A DNA stretch of 32,127 bases. Source: CAYRAV01 sp964422365. Its GTDB lineage: Bacteria > Bacillota > Clostridia > Lachnospirales > Lachnospiraceae. Shown here in pieces: positions 23,667 to 31,481 of this stretch (position 1 is its first letter; every line of letters starts with the position of its first letter). The notes below the pieces were generated by a model. The model was not told the origin of the DNA. It saw only the letters and a list, made by a program, of their open reading frames with translations, and searched no databases. The stretch is taken from NCBI GenBank assembly GCA_964422365.1, contig CAYRAV010000033.1, forward strand, positions 1 through 32,127. Reading direction: 5' to 3'. The translations under genes and the position numbers were made by a program.

Positions 23667-24533
23667 TCATGGAGTTTGCTGTATTTTTGAATCTTGAGTC
23701 AAATAGATTCCATTGTTCTCTATTCTGATTTTATGTTCTTTAAAAAGTCTTCCAATAGCACGTTTAAAGGCATTTTTACTTAATCCGAATTCTGTTTTAA
23801 TCTGCTCAGGGTCAGATTTATCATGAAAAGGTAAAAAGCCATCAGAATTCTTTAGCTTTTCGTAGACTAATAGGGAATCTTCATCCATCTGGATAAAAGT
23901 TTTTTCTCGGACACTTAAATTTAATTTTCCGTCTTCCCGGACGTCCGTAACCCGTGCATTTTCAATCAGATCACCAGGCTGGTAATCTCGAAATACCTCT
24001 TTGCGGGGGATGATGGCAGAAAATTTATTATCCACTGCAACAAATACACCAAATTGACTGCTGAGTTCGTAAACAATTCCAGATACTTTGTCATCCTTTT
24101 TATAAGGAGAATCTGATGAAAGATATTCATATACATTCATTGTAGCACATAAACGATGACTCTTGTCCAGATATAGAGCAGCAAGTATTTCATCACCAAC
24201 ATGAACTTTTTTCGTTTGTTCTTTAAAAGGCAATAGTAAATCTTTTGCTAGTCCCCAGTCCAAAAAGGCACCAATAGGGGAGGTGTCAACAACCTTTAAA
24301 AGAGCAACTTCTCCAAGCTGTAGCCGAGGTGAAGCAGTAGTAGCAATAGGGCGGTCTTCGGAATCTTTATAAATAAAAAGTTCTAGCTGATCTCCTAGCT
24401 GTAAAGAACCGGGAACTTGGTTTTTAGGTAAAAGTACACAGTCTTCCCTGCTTCCGGAAGGTGCGATAAAATATACACCATTATTGGTCTTTTTCAGAGC
24501 TTCTAAAATTTGCAATTTTCCTATTTGTATCAT
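23667..24533 (-). CDS. cvfB: CvfB-family S1 RNA-binding protein
   Basis: This 288-residue protein of the CvfB/YitL family has S1-type OB domains in series (LGEVALLKVVDTSPIGAFLD, and DKVSGIVYELSSQFGVFVAV with AIIPRKEVFRDYQPGDLIEN) and a C-terminal winged-helix-like segment (EFGLSKNAFKRAIGRLFKEH). It binds RNA and affects virulence-gene expression in Staphylococcus; its role elsewhere is little known. AAGGAG is 13 bases before the ATG, a long spacing. It is convergent with the CheY gene and divergent from ridA. Confidence 0.9.
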   Translation of the reverse strand: MIQIGKLQILEALKKTNNGVYFIAPSGSREDCVLLPKNQVPGSLQLGDQLELFIYKDSEDRPIATTASPRLQLGEVALLKVVDTSPIGAFLDWGLAKDLLLPFKEQTKKVHVGDEILAALYLDKSHRLCATMNVYEYLSSDSPYKKDDKVSGIVYELSSQFGVFVAVDNKFSAIIPRKEVFRDYQPGDLIENARVTDVREDGKLNLSVREKTFIQMDEDSLLVYEKLKNSDGFLPFHDKSDPEQIKTEFGLSKNAFKRAIGRLFKEHKIRIENNGIYLTQDSKIQQTP

Positions 24534-24838
24534 AATAAAATCATTTCTCCTTTATATTATTTATGTATTATTATAGTTTTGATGTGCTGCTTGGTTATGG
24601 TTGGGCCATGCAGAAGTGGTTGTGTAATCTTGGCACAGAAGTTTATGCAGATTACACAATGATTTTCTCCAAGGGCAGATATTAACATAATATCTCATTA
24701 CTGGAAAAAAAACTAGTGAAAAAATAAAAAAAATGAGATATAATAAATAAGATTAGAGTGGATAGAGTATTAAAGCAGTTTGATTTCTTGCATCTTTAAT
24801 CATTAAAATATTATAAATTAAGAAAGGATATAAACAGT
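24534..24838. other. Divergent intergenic region between cvfB and ridA
   Basis: It contains a perfect 11-bp inverted repeat TTGTGTAATCT (24620-24630) / AGATTACACAA (24649-24659) and a second perfect one, ATATCTCATT (24690-24699) / AATGAGATAT (24732-24741). A TATAAT at 24739-24744 overlaps the latter. No gene was found. Confidence 0.55.
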
Positions 24839-25219
24839 ATGAAAAAAATTATTAGTACACCAAAGGCACCAGCAGCAATTGGACCATATTCCCAGGCAAT
24901 AGAAGTAAATGGTATGGTGTTTACTTCAGGAGTGATTCCAATTAATCCTGCAACAGGAGAATTAGTGACAGGGGCTGTAGAGGAACAGGCAGAACAGGCA
25001 ATTGGTAATCTGGCTGCATTGTTAAAGGAGAGCGGAGTAAGTTTAGATAATGTAATTAAAACAACAGTATTTATTAAAAATATGGAGGATTTTGGTAAGA
25101 TTAATGAAATCTATGCAAAATATTTTACAAAAGATTTTCCGGCGAGATCATGTGTAGAAGTCGCAAGACTTCCAAAAGATGTTCTTATTGAAATTGAAGC
25201 AATTGCAGTAAAGGAATAA
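24839..25219 (+). CDS. ridA: RidA family 2-iminobutanoate/2-iminopropanoate deaminase
   Basis: This 126-residue protein of the YjgF/RidA family hydrolyses reactive enamines/imines released by PLP enzymes such as threonine dehydratase. The family blocks are complete: APAAIGPYSQAIEVNGMVFT, SGVIPINPATGELV, KTTVFIKNMEDFGKINEIY and PARSCVEVARLPKDVLIEIE, including the substrate-binding Arg of PARSCVEV. It is trimeric in known structures. AAAGGA ten bases before the ATG is the ribosome binding site. A CPBP protease gene starts 4 bp after its stop, so the two are co-translated. Confidence 0.95.
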   Translation: MKKIISTPKAPAAIGPYSQAIEVNGMVFTSGVIPINPATGELVTGAVEEQAEQAIGNLAALLKESGVSLDNVIKTTVFIKNMEDFGKINEIYAKYFTKDFPARSCVEVARLPKDVLIEIEAIAVKE

Positions 25220-25223
25220 TCAA

Positions 25224-26192
25224 ATGGAAAATTTTCAGCCAGTATCATATGAAAAGAAATCAGTACCACAGGATGTAAAAATAATCAATTTCATTATTTT
25301 AATATCAATCATTAGCTATCTCTGTTTTTCCTTTGGAATTGCATTGGTACAAGAAATTCTGAGCACACAGCTGCCCTGGCTGAAAAGTGTGGCAGTGAGT
25401 GCTGTGGTTGGTGAACTGGGAATGGTATTACCGGCAATAATTTATTTAGGATATAAAAAAGTGAATTGGAGTAAGCAGCTGAGGTTTCATAAAATAAAGA
25501 TATCAACAGTGTTGTTATTGATTATATTTGCATATGCAATTATGCCATTGATGAATTTTCTGAGTGCAGTAACAATGCTGTTTTCAAAAAATATTATAGC
25601 TGATACCTTAAATCAGGTAACAGGAAACCATTCATCCATTACAGCACTGGTTGTTATTGCGTTAATACCAGGTTTGTTAGAGGAATTTTTATACAGAGGT
25701 GTTGTATATGGAATTTATGAAAAAAATAATGAAAGATTTGGTATTATATTAAGCGGACTATTGTTTGGATTGGTCCATATGAATGTGAATCAGTTTGTAT
25801 ATGCATTTGTAATGGGAATTATGTTTGCTTTATTGGTTAAAGCAACAGATTCGCTCTTTTCATCCATGATTGTCCATTTTGTCATTAATGGTACATCAGT
25901 TGTATTACAATATGCATCACAGAAAGCAGGCGGTCTGGGAAATGACACAGAAGCAATGGCTGTATATTCAGACACAACGCTCTTGCTTATGGCAGCAGCA
26001 GTTTGGGGATTTATTGCAATGCTCACAACTGTGGCAGCAGTTTTAATATACTATGCAATAGCTAGAAATGAGGGGAAGATACAAGATATAAAAGCAATAT
26101 GGGGCAAAGGAAAAGGTACTAAATTAGTTACAATACCTTTGATTATTACAATGCTGATTTGCATTGCTTTTATGTGGCAGCTTTCTTTTTAG
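25224..26192 (+). CDS. CPBP-family intramembrane metalloprotease
   Basis: This 322-residue membrane protein has about eight hydrophobic segments. The Abi/CAAX protease motifs are present: LLEEFLYRG (Glu153, Glu154, Arg158), then GLLFGLVHMN with the second metal His, then MIVHFVINGT with the third. In bacteria such proteins process peptides or prenylated/membrane substrates and sometimes confer bacteriocin self-immunity. The start lies 4 bp after ridA, with AAAGGA inside the ridA end. The functional link to ridA is unclear and may be only transcriptional. A hairpin terminator follows at 26269. Confidence 0.9.
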   Translation: MENFQPVSYEKKSVPQDVKIINFIILISIISYLCFSFGIALVQEILSTQLPWLKSVAVSAVVGELGMVLPAIIYLGYKKVNWSKQLRFHKIKISTVLLLIIFAYAIMPLMNFLSAVTMLFSKNIIADTLNQVTGNHSSITALVVIALIPGLLEEFLYRGVVYGIYEKNNERFGIILSGLLFGLVHMNVNQFVYAFVMGIMFALLVKATDSLFSSMIVHFVINGTSVVLQYASQKAGGLGNDTEAMAVYSDTTLLLMAAAVWGFIAMLTTVAAVLIYYAIARNEGKIQDIKAIWGKGKGTKLVTIPLIITMLICIAFMWQLSF

Positions 26193-26221
26193 AGTGAAAA
26201 TTTGTAAAAAAGTAGTAATTA

Positions 26222-26234
26222 CTAGAGTGTGTTT
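26222..26234 (+). repeat. Partial copy of the CTAGAG repeat end
   Basis: CTAGAGTGTGTTT here is identical to the first 13 bases of the 20-mer at 28517-28536, then diverges. It lies 30 bp after the protease stop. Confidence 0.45.
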
Positions 26235-26268
26235 CATATATGAAAAGAAATATTATTATCTAAGAATT

Positions 26269-26315
26269 GAGAACCATCAGAGCAGAGGATTTGATACTGT
26301 TCTGATGGTTCTTTT
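26269..26315 (+). terminator. Terminator after the ridA-protease operon
   Basis: AGAACCATCAGA (26270-26281) pairs perfectly with TCTGATGGTTCT (26301-26312) and is followed by TTT. It lies between convergent genes, so it may also help to end the YjfB-family transcript. Confidence 0.75.
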
Positions 26316-26319
26316 AGTG

Positions 26320-26496
26320 CTAAATTTGAATATCAATATTTTGTCCAAGTTCAGGCTGGACAGATTGCTCCATCATTTTGATTAAGTTTCCGCTATTATC
26401 ATTTACTGTGTCTAATGCCTTGTCCAAAACTGCAATACTGACTTGGGTAAGCAGATTTTGTTGGGAAAGACTAGTTGATAAAGAAGCAATATCCAT
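26320..26496 (-). CDS. yjfB: YjfB-family putative motility protein
   Basis: This 58-residue protein begins MDIASLSTSLSQQNLLTQVS and continues IAVLDKALD...LIKMMEQSVQPELG, ending NIDIQI. This pattern (MDI..LS..LSQ...., VSI.VL.K..D, the M-M-EQSVQP-LG-NID tail) is that of YjfB (PF14070), a short protein linked to motility in Bacillus and Clostridia. The ATG at 26496 has AAAGGAGGTG six bases upstream; the longer frame from 26505 starts inside the Shine-Dalgarno and is rejected. Its exact role is unknown, but the family places it with the flagellar genes upstream. Confidence 0.85.
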   Translation of the reverse strand: MDIASLSTSLSQQNLLTQVSIAVLDKALDTVNDNSGNLIKMMEQSVQPELGQNIDIQI

Positions 26497-26850
26497 ATGA
26501 AACACCTCCTTTCAAATATGTTTGAAAGAATATACTTTTATATTCATGGACAGGCCTCGCAAAAATAATCTGTTTGGCTTAATTGCAAATAAAAAATATA
26601 ATTTTTTGCAAATTGTAAATGGCAGTTTTGAATAATTATCATGGTATTTTCGTATGTAGAAAATAGAATTTTATAAAATTACCAGTACATAATTTATTAT
26701 ATCACAAAAAATATAAAAAATATATAAAAAAATGAAGTGTGAAATAAATAACAAAACAAAAAATATGCAAAATATACAAAAAAATAATCGAAATACTCCA
26801 TAAAAATGTGAAAAATATTGATAAAAAAAGAGGGTGAAAAGAGCGGAAAC
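26497..26850. other. AT-rich divergent intergenic region
   Basis: No gene was found. It contains the palindrome at 26509-26528 that overlaps the yjfB ribosome binding site, followed by long A/T-only tracts with many ATA/AAA steps, which would be intrinsically curved or easily melted DNA. Confidence 0.45.
26509..26528. promoter_or_regulatory. Palindrome overlapping the yjfB Shine-Dalgarno
   Basis: CTTTCAAA (26509-26516) and TTTGAAAG (26521-26528) are perfect 8-bp arms with a four-base loop. In the minus-strand mRNA the 3' arm includes the AAAG of the yjfB AAAGGAGG, so folding would partly hide it. A translational control element or a protein operator are both possible. Confidence 0.5.
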
Positions 26851-26879
26851 TTGACAAGGCCTCAATTAGCTGATATAAT
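26851..26879 (+). promoter_or_regulatory. Consensus promoter of the NlpC/P60 protein gene
   Basis: TTGACA (26851-26856) and TATAAT (26874-26879) are both perfect and separated by 17 bp, so this is the strongest promoter in the window. Transcription starts near 26886, giving an 85-base leader to the ATG at 26971. Confidence 0.88.
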
Positions 26880-26970
26880 AGACCAAGTATTGCGTAATAG
26901 AATTGTAATATTTCAAAGAGAAAATTAACAATTAGAATGAATATTGAAAATAGTTTGGAGGTTTTAACAA

Positions 26971-28455
26971 ATGAAGTTACGTTGGGTTACTAGAACAGCA
27001 CTATGTTGCGGTATGGCAATTGCAGTTGTAGCTGTAACGAAAGCACCAAAGTTAACATCAGCAACAGTAAGTACAGAAACAGGAATGGCGGGTATTTCAG
27101 TTACATTAGATAAGTATTGTGCAGTTTCTGAAGAAGAAGAAATCGCACAGGATATGGAGATATTAGAAACAGTTGCAGACAGTACAGTTCCAGATGGTGT
27201 TGTCACAACAGGAGGAGCTATCAATACAGCAGCAGATAGTTCAAAATATGAGAATTTAGGTATTTCTATTGCGAATGATTATGTAAACATAAGAAAGAAA
27301 GCATCAACAGAGAGTAAAATAGTTGGAAAATTATACCGCGGTTCTGCTGCGACTATCTTAGAAAAAAAAGGTGAATGGGTTAAAATTAAATCCGGAAGCT
27401 GTGTAGGTTATATTAACTCAGAATATCTGGCAATTGGTTACAATGCAGAAGAGTTAGAAGATAAGTTTGGAACAAAATGGGCAACAGTGAATACAACAAC
27501 ATTAAAAGTACGTGAAGAAAAAAGTACAGAGTCAACTTGCATCACATTAGTTCCAGAAGGTGAAAAATTCAAGGTCATCAAAGAAAGCGGTGATTGGCTT
27601 AGAATTGCTGTAGATGGTGATAGCAAAGGATATGTTTCAAAAGAATATACGGATGTAGAAGTTGAATTTGAGGAAGCAATTTCTATCAAAGAAGAGCAGG
27701 AAGCAAAGCGTAAAGAAGAAGAAGCAAGACGTGCACAAGAAGAGCAAGAGAGATTATTGAGAGAGCAGGAAGCAATGCAGGCTGAGCAAGCAAGTACTTC
27801 AGATAGTAGTTCCTCAAGCAGCAGTAGTGGAAGCTCAAGTTCTTCTTCGAGCAGCAGCAATGGAAGTTCAAGTTCTTCCTCAAGCAGTAATGGAAGTTCA
27901 AGTTCATCTTCAAGCAGCAGTAGTGGAAGTTCAAGTTCTTCTTCAAGCAGCAGCAATGGAAGTTCAAGCTCTTCCTCAAGCAGTAGTGGAAGCTCAAGTT
28001 CTTCTTCAAGCAGCAATAAGAGCAATTCAAGTTCTTCCTCAAGCAGCAATGGAAGTTCAAGTTCTTCCTCAAGCAATACTACAGTGACAGGATCTGGAAC
28101 AGGAGAAAATATTGCACAGTTTGCATTAAAATTTGTTGGAAATCCATATGTGTATGGTGGAACAAGTTTAACAAATGGAGCAGACTGCTCAGGATTTGTT
28201 CAGTCTGTATATAAGAATTTTGGTATTACATTGCCAAGAACATCCGGTGAACAATCAACAGTAGGAAAATCTGTTAGTGCATCCTCTGCAAAAGCAGGTG
28301 ATTTGGTATTCTATGCAAGTGGTGGAAGAGTCGGACATGTGGCAATCTGTATAGGAAACGGACAGGTAGTTCATGCCAGCAATCCGGACACAGGAATTAA
28401 AGTTTCTAATATGACATATAGAACAGTTTATTGTGTTAAGAGAATTGTAGAATAA
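26971..28455 (+). CDS. Secreted SH3b-NlpC/P60 peptidoglycan hydrolase
   Basis: The protein has 494 residues. A signal peptide (MKLRWVTRTALCCGMAIAVV) is followed by two SH3b domains (about 90-155, YVNIRKKASTESKIVGKLYR; and 168-235, LKVREEKSTESTCITLVPEG). Next are a Glu/Lys/Arg-rich helix (EEQEAKRKEEEARRAQEEQE), a ~95-residue Ser/Gly/Asn linker, and an NlpC/P60 domain with catalytic Cys406 (ADCSGF), His456 (GHVAI) and His468 (VHAS). Such enzymes cut D-Glu-meso-DAP bonds in peptide stems; the SH3b domains bind the wall. GGAGG nine bases before the ATG sets the start. The consensus promoter predicts high expression, fitting a major secreted autolysin. Confidence 0.93.
   Translation: MKLRWVTRTALCCGMAIAVVAVTKAPKLTSATVSTETGMAGISVTLDKYCAVSEEEEIAQDMEILETVADSTVPDGVVTTGGAINTAADSSKYENLGISIANDYVNIRKKASTESKIVGKLYRGSAATILEKKGEWVKIKSGSCVGYINSEYLAIGYNAEELEDKFGTKWATVNTTTLKVREEKSTESTCITLVPEGEKFKVIKESGDWLRIAVDGDSKGYVSKEYTDVEVEFEEAISIKEEQEAKRKEEEARRAQEEQERLLREQEAMQAEQASTSDSSSSSSSSGSSSSSSSSSNGSSSSSSSSNGSSSSSSSSSSGSSSSSSSSSNGSSSSSSSSSGSSSSSSSSNKSNSSSSSSSNGSSSSSSSNTTVTGSGTGENIAQFALKFVGNPYVYGGTSLTNGADCSGFVQSVYKNFGITLPRTSGEQSTVGKSVSASSAKAGDLVFYASGGRVGHVAICIGNGQVVHASNPDTGIKVSNMTYRTVYCVKRIVE
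27797..28078 (+). repeat. Serine-codon repeat array (linker)
   Basis: Near-repeats built from (S)n-NG-SS blocks, with DNA such as GGAAGTTCAAGTTCTTC repeated with small changes, encode the flexible linker between the helix and the NlpC/P60 domain. Mixed AGC/AGT/TCA/TCT serine codons limit perfect repeats but still allow slippage. Confidence 0.8.
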
Positions 28456-28476
28456 TGAGAAATAATATATACATAA

Positions 28477-28503
28477 AATACTCACCTTTGGGTGGGTATT
28501 TTT
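28477..28503 (+). terminator. Terminator of the NlpC/P60 gene
   Basis: AATACTCACC (28477-28486) pairs with GGTGGGTATT (28491-28500), with one G-T wobble and a four-base loop, followed by TTT. It lies 22 bp after the stop. Confidence 0.85.
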
Positions 28504-28516
28504 GTTACAGAAAGTT

Positions 28517-28654
28517 CTAGAGTGTGTTTGAAAATTCATTGCTCCAATCTGCATGCCCCACTTTGTATGCTATTTGCTCCAATCTGCACGCTCCACTTTG
28601 TGTGCTATTTGCTTCAAATTTAATTGATGTAGCCCGCTACACCTCATAAATTTG
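28517..28654 (+). repeat. Dispersed repeat element with 35-bp tandem and hairpin end
   Basis: The left end is CTAGAGTGTGTTTGAAAATT. Two tandem 35-bp units (28541-28575 and 28576-28610; GCTCCAATCTGCA.GC.CCACTTTGT.TGCTATTT) follow. The right part is a nested hairpin: CAAATTTA (28615-28622) / TAAATTTG (28647-28654) around GTAGC/GCTAC (28629-28640). There is no ORF. Its left portion matches the element at 2353-2451. It has the look of a short non-autonomous mobile or REP-like element. Confidence 0.65.
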
Positions 28655-28711
28655 GAACATTTCTAAATGGCTTTATTATAACAACTTCTGTCATGTCAGG
28701 GAGAATTCAAG

Positions 28712-28740
28712 TTGACATTTATATTGAAAAGTGGTATCTT
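28712..28740 (+). promoter_or_regulatory. Promoter of the HD-GYP signalling cluster
   Basis: A perfect TTGACA (28712-28717), a 17-bp spacer and TATCTT (28735-28740) make a promoter 60 bp upstream of the HD-GYP regulator. The -10 matches the consensus at four of six positions. Confidence 0.55.
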
Positions 28741-28799
28741 AATTCCTAAGAAGAAATTTATTAAATGTATAAAAAAACAATGGGAATAAGGGGGATATT

Positions 28800-29882
28800 A
28801 TGGATAAAAATAAGATACTGATTGTTGATGATGAAGAAGTGAATCGGGTAATACTCAATGAGGTATTCCGGAGCGAATATGATATAATTGAGGCAGCGAA
28901 TGGTCAGGATGCAATTTCCCAGATAGAGAATAACCATAATATTGTATTGATTTTATTGGATGTTGTTATGCCTATTTTGGGTGGTTTTGATGTGTTAGAG
29001 TATATGCGGGAACATCAGTTGTTGGAGAGAATTCCTGTTATACTGATTACTAGTGAAACTGTCTGGGACAGTGAGGGCAAAGCGTATTCTTATGGTGTGG
29101 CAGATGTGATTCATAAACCTTTTTATCCTCGTATTGTGAAAAGAAGAAGTCAGAATATTATTGAATTATATCAGAATAAATATAACATGGAAGTACGCCT
29201 GAAAGAACAGGAAGAAGAAATCAGGATACAGGAGAAGAAAATTCGTGAAAGTAATGAATTTATGATCGATGCACTTAGTTCGGTTGTAGAATTCAGGAAC
29301 CTTGAAACAGGAGAGCATATCAGACGTATTAAGTATTTTACAAGAATACTTTTGAAATATCTTATGAAGTATTTTCCTAAATATGGATTAACACCAGAAC
29401 AGGTTGATGAGATTGCCAGGGCATCGGCTCTACATGACATAGGGAAGATAGGTATTCCAGATGCTATTTTGTTGAAACCAGGGCGTCTGACTCCTCAAGA
29501 GTTTGAGATTATGAAGACACATACAACAATTGGATGTGATGTGTTGGAAAAGTTTCGTCAGAAGCAAACAGATGAATTTTATCAATATTGTTATGAAATC
29601 TGCCGATACCATCATGAGAGATGGGATGGTAACGGATATCCAGACCATCTGGCAGGAGATGAGATTCCGATTAGTGCACAGATTGTTTCTATTGTAGATG
29701 TTTATGATGCGCTGGTAAGTCCGAGGGTATATAAGAGTCCATATGCTAATAATATAGCATATAATATGATTATGAATGGTGAGTGTGGGGAGTTTTCACC
29801 AGATGTATTGGAATGTTTTGGGCTTGCAAAGGAGGATTTCTTTAACATCGTAGAAGTCATTAAAATGTTTAATTTTACATAA
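28800..29882 (+). CDS. HD-GYP response regulator (cyclic-di-GMP phosphodiesterase type)
   Basis: The protein has 360 residues. The receiver (1-~125) has Asp10-Asp11 and phosphoacceptor Asp54 (ILLDVVMPILGG) and Lys in VIHKPFYP. A coiled-coil helix follows (RLKEQEEEIRIQEKKIRESN), then an HD-GYP domain with His212-Asp213 (LHDIGKIGIPDAIL), EIMKTHT, and His271-His272 in HHERWDGNGYP. Most metal ligands of HD-GYP phosphodiesterases are therefore visible. The motif reads GYPDHL rather than the usual GYP-x-GL, so activity on c-di-GMP is likely but unproven. AAGGGGG five bases before the ATG sets the start. It is followed by a palindromic repeat and a histidine kinase gene. Confidence 0.92.
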   Translation: MDKNKILIVDDEEVNRVILNEVFRSEYDIIEAANGQDAISQIENNHNIVLILLDVVMPILGGFDVLEYMREHQLLERIPVILITSETVWDSEGKAYSYGVADVIHKPFYPRIVKRRSQNIIELYQNKYNMEVRLKEQEEEIRIQEKKIRESNEFMIDALSSVVEFRNLETGEHIRRIKYFTRILLKYLMKYFPKYGLTPEQVDEIARASALHDIGKIGIPDAILLKPGRLTPQEFEIMKTHTTIGCDVLEKFRQKQTDEFYQYCYEICRYHHERWDGNGYPDHLAGDEIPISAQIVSIVDVYDALVSPRVYKSPYANNIAYNMIMNGECGEFSPDVLECFGLAKEDFFNIVEVIKMFNFT

Positions 29883-29883
29883 T

Positions 29884-30000
29884 GTAATGTAACAGTTCAG
29901 CCATGCAGAAATGATGGCGCAGAGTGCAAATGACTGCTTGCAGGCTAAGGACACTTTGTACCATCATTTCTATATGGCATAGATGAACTGTTACAATGTA
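29884..30000. repeat. Long palindromic repeat (TGTAACAGTTCA family)
   Basis: The left arm TGTAACAGTTCAGCCATGCA (29888-29907), with GAAATGATGG following, is mirrored on the right by a minus-strand TGTAACAGTTCA...TATGCC...GAAATGATGG (about 29961-29996). The whole is a ~115-bp imperfect palindrome that could fold into a long hairpin between two signalling genes. An exact left-arm copy lies at 5027-5046. Confidence 0.75.
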
Positions 30001-30029
30001 ATAGATAGCAGGCTGGAGGGAAGGATAGT

Positions 30030-31481
30030 ATGAAGCAAAGTGAAGATTGTATATTTCCTATAGAAAATACACTAGAGATGATTCTTATGTTTGACAAAAC
30101 AGGAATCATTTCTTATGTAAATACCGCTGCAAAGAAGAAACTGGAATATGAAAGTGATTTGTGCGGCAGACATATTAGTGATATTTTTCCGAATACTTTC
30201 AAACTTGCTGAAGAAGGTTTTGAAACGGATTACCTGTTTGGAAATGAATTGCAGAATCTTATGGCATATCGCAAAAATCTTACTTGTTTTCCTGTAGAGA
30301 CCAGAATAATATGCAGCAATGACTGCAATGGAACATACATATGTATGGCAAATGATATATTAGAAAAGGAGTTTTTAAATAGAGAGGTAGAACAGGTACG
30401 GCAGGAAGCACAGCAGGCAATGAAAGTAAAAACAGAGTTTGTTGCAAATGTGACACATGAACTGCGGACTCCGGTAAATGGCATACTGGGTATTGTTAGA
30501 GAGATGTTAAGCGGTGGAACAGACAAACAGAACGTGAAGTCATTGCAGTTGATAGAACGTTGTTGCGATGATATGAACAAGATTATTAATAATATTTTGG
30601 ATTTCTCAAAGCTGGAGGCAGGAAAATTTACTTTGGAGCCGCGTAAGTTTGATTTTCGAAATATGTTGGATTATGTAAAAAATAATCATATAAATAAGAT
30701 TACTGAAAAGGGATTGCGGTTTTTTATGACAATATCTCCACAGATACCGAAATATATCATAGGGGATGAATTACGAATCGTCCAGATACTCAATAATCTT
30801 TTGTCCAATGCACAAAAATTTACCGCTATAGGCAAGATTACAGTTGAGGTAATCAAGACAGCACAGGTAAATAATAAGATGGAGTTATTCTTTATTGTAA
30901 CAGATTCGGGAATTGGGATTGACAAAGCAGATAGAGATAAATTGTTTCAGAGCTTTTCGCAGGTAGATGCATCTATTTCCAGAAAGTATGGGGGGACTGG
31001 TTTAGGCTTGAATATTTGTAAGCAGCTGGTAGAATTAATGGGTGGAAGAATTGAAGTAGAGAGCGAGAGAAACAGGGGAAGTACCTTTTCCTTTTCTATA
31101 TGGGTAGGTGTCTGTGAGGAGGAAGATACTTCACAGCAGATAGATGATAGGAAAAAGTCTCTGTTTACAACTACATCAGTGATATCTCCTATAAGTGAAA
31201 AGGCAGAAGATATAGAGAACATCAAAAAATATGGTACAACTGAAAATCAGGAGAATTTGAAAAAAAATCTGTCAAAGCTAATACTCTGTGTAGAGATGGA
31301 AAATTGGGAAAAGGCAGAGATGTTTATGGAGACAATAAGGCAATTGACAGAAGGAGCACCACATGAGGTGAGCCGTATGGTTCTGAGATTGAAGATGGCA
31401 ATTCAGAAAGCAAATTACGACAAAGTAATCTCAGAGTTTGAAAAATTGGAGAATTTCTTGCAATCGGAGGTACAGGTATGA
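30030..31481 (+). CDS. PAS-domain sensor histidine kinase with degenerate HPt-like tail
   Basis: The protein has 483 residues with no membrane segment. The N-terminal PAS-like sensor (about 10-100; MILMFDKTGIISYVNTAAKK) is followed by a coiled coil, HisKA (His143 in VTHELRTPVNGI) and HATPase_c (NNLLSNAQKF, DSGIGID, GGTGLGL, ending GSTFSFSI). The last ~90 residues are helical (LSKLILCVEMENWEKAEMFM, ETIRQLTEG, LRLKMAIQKANYDKVISEFE) and spaced like a HPt domain, but METIRQLTEG has no His where HPt has H-x-L-K-G. GGAGGG lies about nine bases before the ATG. The stop overlaps the next ORF's start (ATGA), so the kinase and the following receiver are coupled. Confidence 0.9.
   Translation: MKQSEDCIFPIENTLEMILMFDKTGIISYVNTAAKKKLEYESDLCGRHISDIFPNTFKLAEEGFETDYLFGNELQNLMAYRKNLTCFPVETRIICSNDCNGTYICMANDILEKEFLNREVEQVRQEAQQAMKVKTEFVANVTHELRTPVNGILGIVREMLSGGTDKQNVKSLQLIERCCDDMNKIINNILDFSKLEAGKFTLEPRKFDFRNMLDYVKNNHINKITEKGLRFFMTISPQIPKYIIGDELRIVQILNNLLSNAQKFTAIGKITVEVIKTAQVNNKMELFFIVTDSGIGIDKADRDKLFQSFSQVDASISRKYGGTGLGLNICKQLVELMGGRIEVESERNRGSTFSFSIWVGVCEEEDTSQQIDDRKKSLFTTTSVISPISEKAEDIENIKKYGTTENQENLKKNLSKLILCVEMENWEKAEMFMETIRQLTEGAPHEVSRMVLRLKMAIQKANYDKVISEFEKLENFLQSEVQV

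Noticed and set aside
27438..28076. Leu/Glu-rich open frames opposite the Ser-rich linker
   Set aside because: They mirror the serine-codon repeats of the NlpC/P60 gene, which has the signal peptide, domains and promoter.
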